Source of the DNA: Planctomycetota bacterium
GTDB taxonomy: Bacteria > Planctomycetota > Planctomycetia > Planctomycetales > Planctomycetaceae
Direction: 5' to 3'
Assembly (NCBI GenBank): GCA_014584345.1
Contig: JACTNB010000033.1
Location: 124,001 to 188,000 of the forward strand
DNA: 64,000 nt
Made by a program: the position numbers and the translations under genes. Each line of letters starts with the position of its first letter. Positions within the stretch are counted from its first letter, which is position 1. Under the pieces are notes generated by a model that searched no databases, had not been told where the DNA came from, and worked only from the letters and a program-made list of their open reading frames with translations. Below are positions 63,049-64,000 of the stretch, piece after piece.

Positions 63049-64000
63049 TGTCCACTCGCTTCCGTTCTCGACGTCGCTTCCTGGAAATAGCGGCACTCCT
63101 GGGGACCACGTCTACCTTGCGTGCCCTCTGGGCGAGTGAACCAGATGGGCGTCCCCCCGTTACAACCCCGCGTGCCACGGATGGGGATGACGTCAGCGAG
63201 CCTCACTGGGAACAGCAGTTAACGGTTCGCGTTGGCCCCAAGAAGGCCGATATTACAGGAACCACACAGCAGGCCATTCAGGCCGCGGTCGACTATGTGG
63301 CACGGCTGGGCGGAGGAACCGTGCATTTGCAACCGGGGATATACACCTTGCGGGCCGCGATCAAACTGCAATCGGGCGTGCGATTACTCGGAAGCGGAGC
63401 CGAGACTATCCTCAACAAGCCGGCCAGCGTGACCACTCCCCTGGCGTTCGATTCCGACTGGTACGATCGCGAGATCACTCTGGCCGATGCCTCGGGATTC
63501 GAGATAGGGGACGACATCTGCCTCAAGTCGCATCCCGATCACATGAAGATACCACAAATTATCAAGCGGACTTTGGTAGCCCGCTCGGGGAATCGCTTCA
63601 AGCTGGACAAAGGGCTGCGTCACAACGTCTGGCAATCGAGCAAGGCCACCTGTTCCTCGCTGTTTCCCCTGGTCACCGGTGAGAATATCGAACGGATTGC
63701 GATTCAGGATCTGGTGCTGGACGGCAATCGCGCGAACAATGAACTTCTTGACGGGAATCATGCAGGGTGTATTTTTCTGCAGGATTGCCGCCGCGTGACC
63801 ATCCGTGGAGTCGAGGCCCGGAATTACCATGGAGATGGGATCAGTTGGCAGATTTGTCACGATGTGATAGTCGAACAATGCCATAGCCACGGCCATTCGG
63901 GACTGGGGCTGCATCCGGGGTCCGGTTCGCAACGTCCGCTGATACGAAAGAATCAATTGGAAGGAAACGATATCGGCATATTCTTTTGCTGGGGTGTCAA
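63049..64000 (+). CDS. Tat-exported right-handed beta-helix protein, 3' end outside the window
   Basis: At least 317 residues; the frame runs off the right edge. The start is ATG at 63049 with AAGG eight bases upstream. A twin-arginine-like signal is visible (RSRRRFLEIAALLGTTSTLR). The mature part begins like pectate-lyase-superfamily beta-helix proteins: QQAIQAAVDYVARLGGGTVH, LQPGIYTLRAAIKLQSGVRL, and later coils NIERIAIQDLVLDGNRANNE, CRRVTIRGVEARNYHGDGIS. Such proteins bind or cleave polysaccharides outside the cytoplasm. Catalytic residues cannot be judged because the C-terminus is missing. Confidence 0.83.

Overview
The window is chromosomal DNA from a planctomycete. The diagnostic genes are a PSD1-type protein (DUF1549/DUF1553), two Tat-exported DUF1501 proteins, two DUF1080 proteins and a membrane-anchored terpene-cyclase-fold protein, set among housekeeping genes with a GC-rich third codon position. 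I see no rRNA, tRNA, CRISPR array, transposase or prophage. Genes lie in short operons on both strands, separated by unusually roomy intergenic stretches of 250 to 800 bases, several of which hold strong inverted repeats.

Layout: 1-8.7 kb holds a PSD1/DUF1501 pair, a translationally coupled FAD oxidoreductase plus MnmM-like methyltransferase (probably a split equivalent of MnmC for tRNA wobble uridine), a DUF695 protein, a DUF1080 protein and a second DUF1501 protein. 9-14.1 kb is a nitrogen module: amt behind a near-consensus sigma-54 promoter, a P-II protein keeping Tyr51, and glnD. 14.2-25 kb holds a zinc-ribbon protein, yjcH-actP, tsaE, a ketoacyl-synthase homologue that has lost its catalytic Cys and one His, asparagine synthase, an aldo/keto reductase, sixA and hemD. 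25-32.9 kb holds a GH38-like protein lacking the catalytic Asp and coupled to cmk, a BASS transporter, menG/ubiE, the cyclase-fold protein and a bifunctional-nuclease-family protein. 33-36.7 kb holds a papain-like amidase, two adjacent secreted cysteine-rich proteins, and DUF493, HEAT and DUF1579 proteins.

36.9-47.5 kb is a divergent TCA-cycle block: korA-korB (2-oxoglutarate:ferredoxin oxidoreductase) on the minus strand, and sucC, sucD, a DUF1080 gene, sdhC, sdhA and sdhB on the plus strand. Together they take 2-oxoglutarate through succinyl-CoA and succinate to fumarate. 47.6-64 kb holds gcvT, an SDR, a Ser/Thr kinase with an altered DFG motif, accA, unknown small proteins, argC, a class V aminotransferase, a HlyD-type adaptor, a CvpA-family protein, the aguB-aguA putrescine pair and the start of a beta-helix protein.

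The best candidates for something new are the split MnmC-like pair, the paired cysteine-rich exported proteins (one with a duplicated cysteine array), two pseudo-enzymes (KAS-like and GH38-like), and a dispersed element of about 210 bp present in two diverged copies. All function assignments rest on motif and family recognition by eye; no database search was run.
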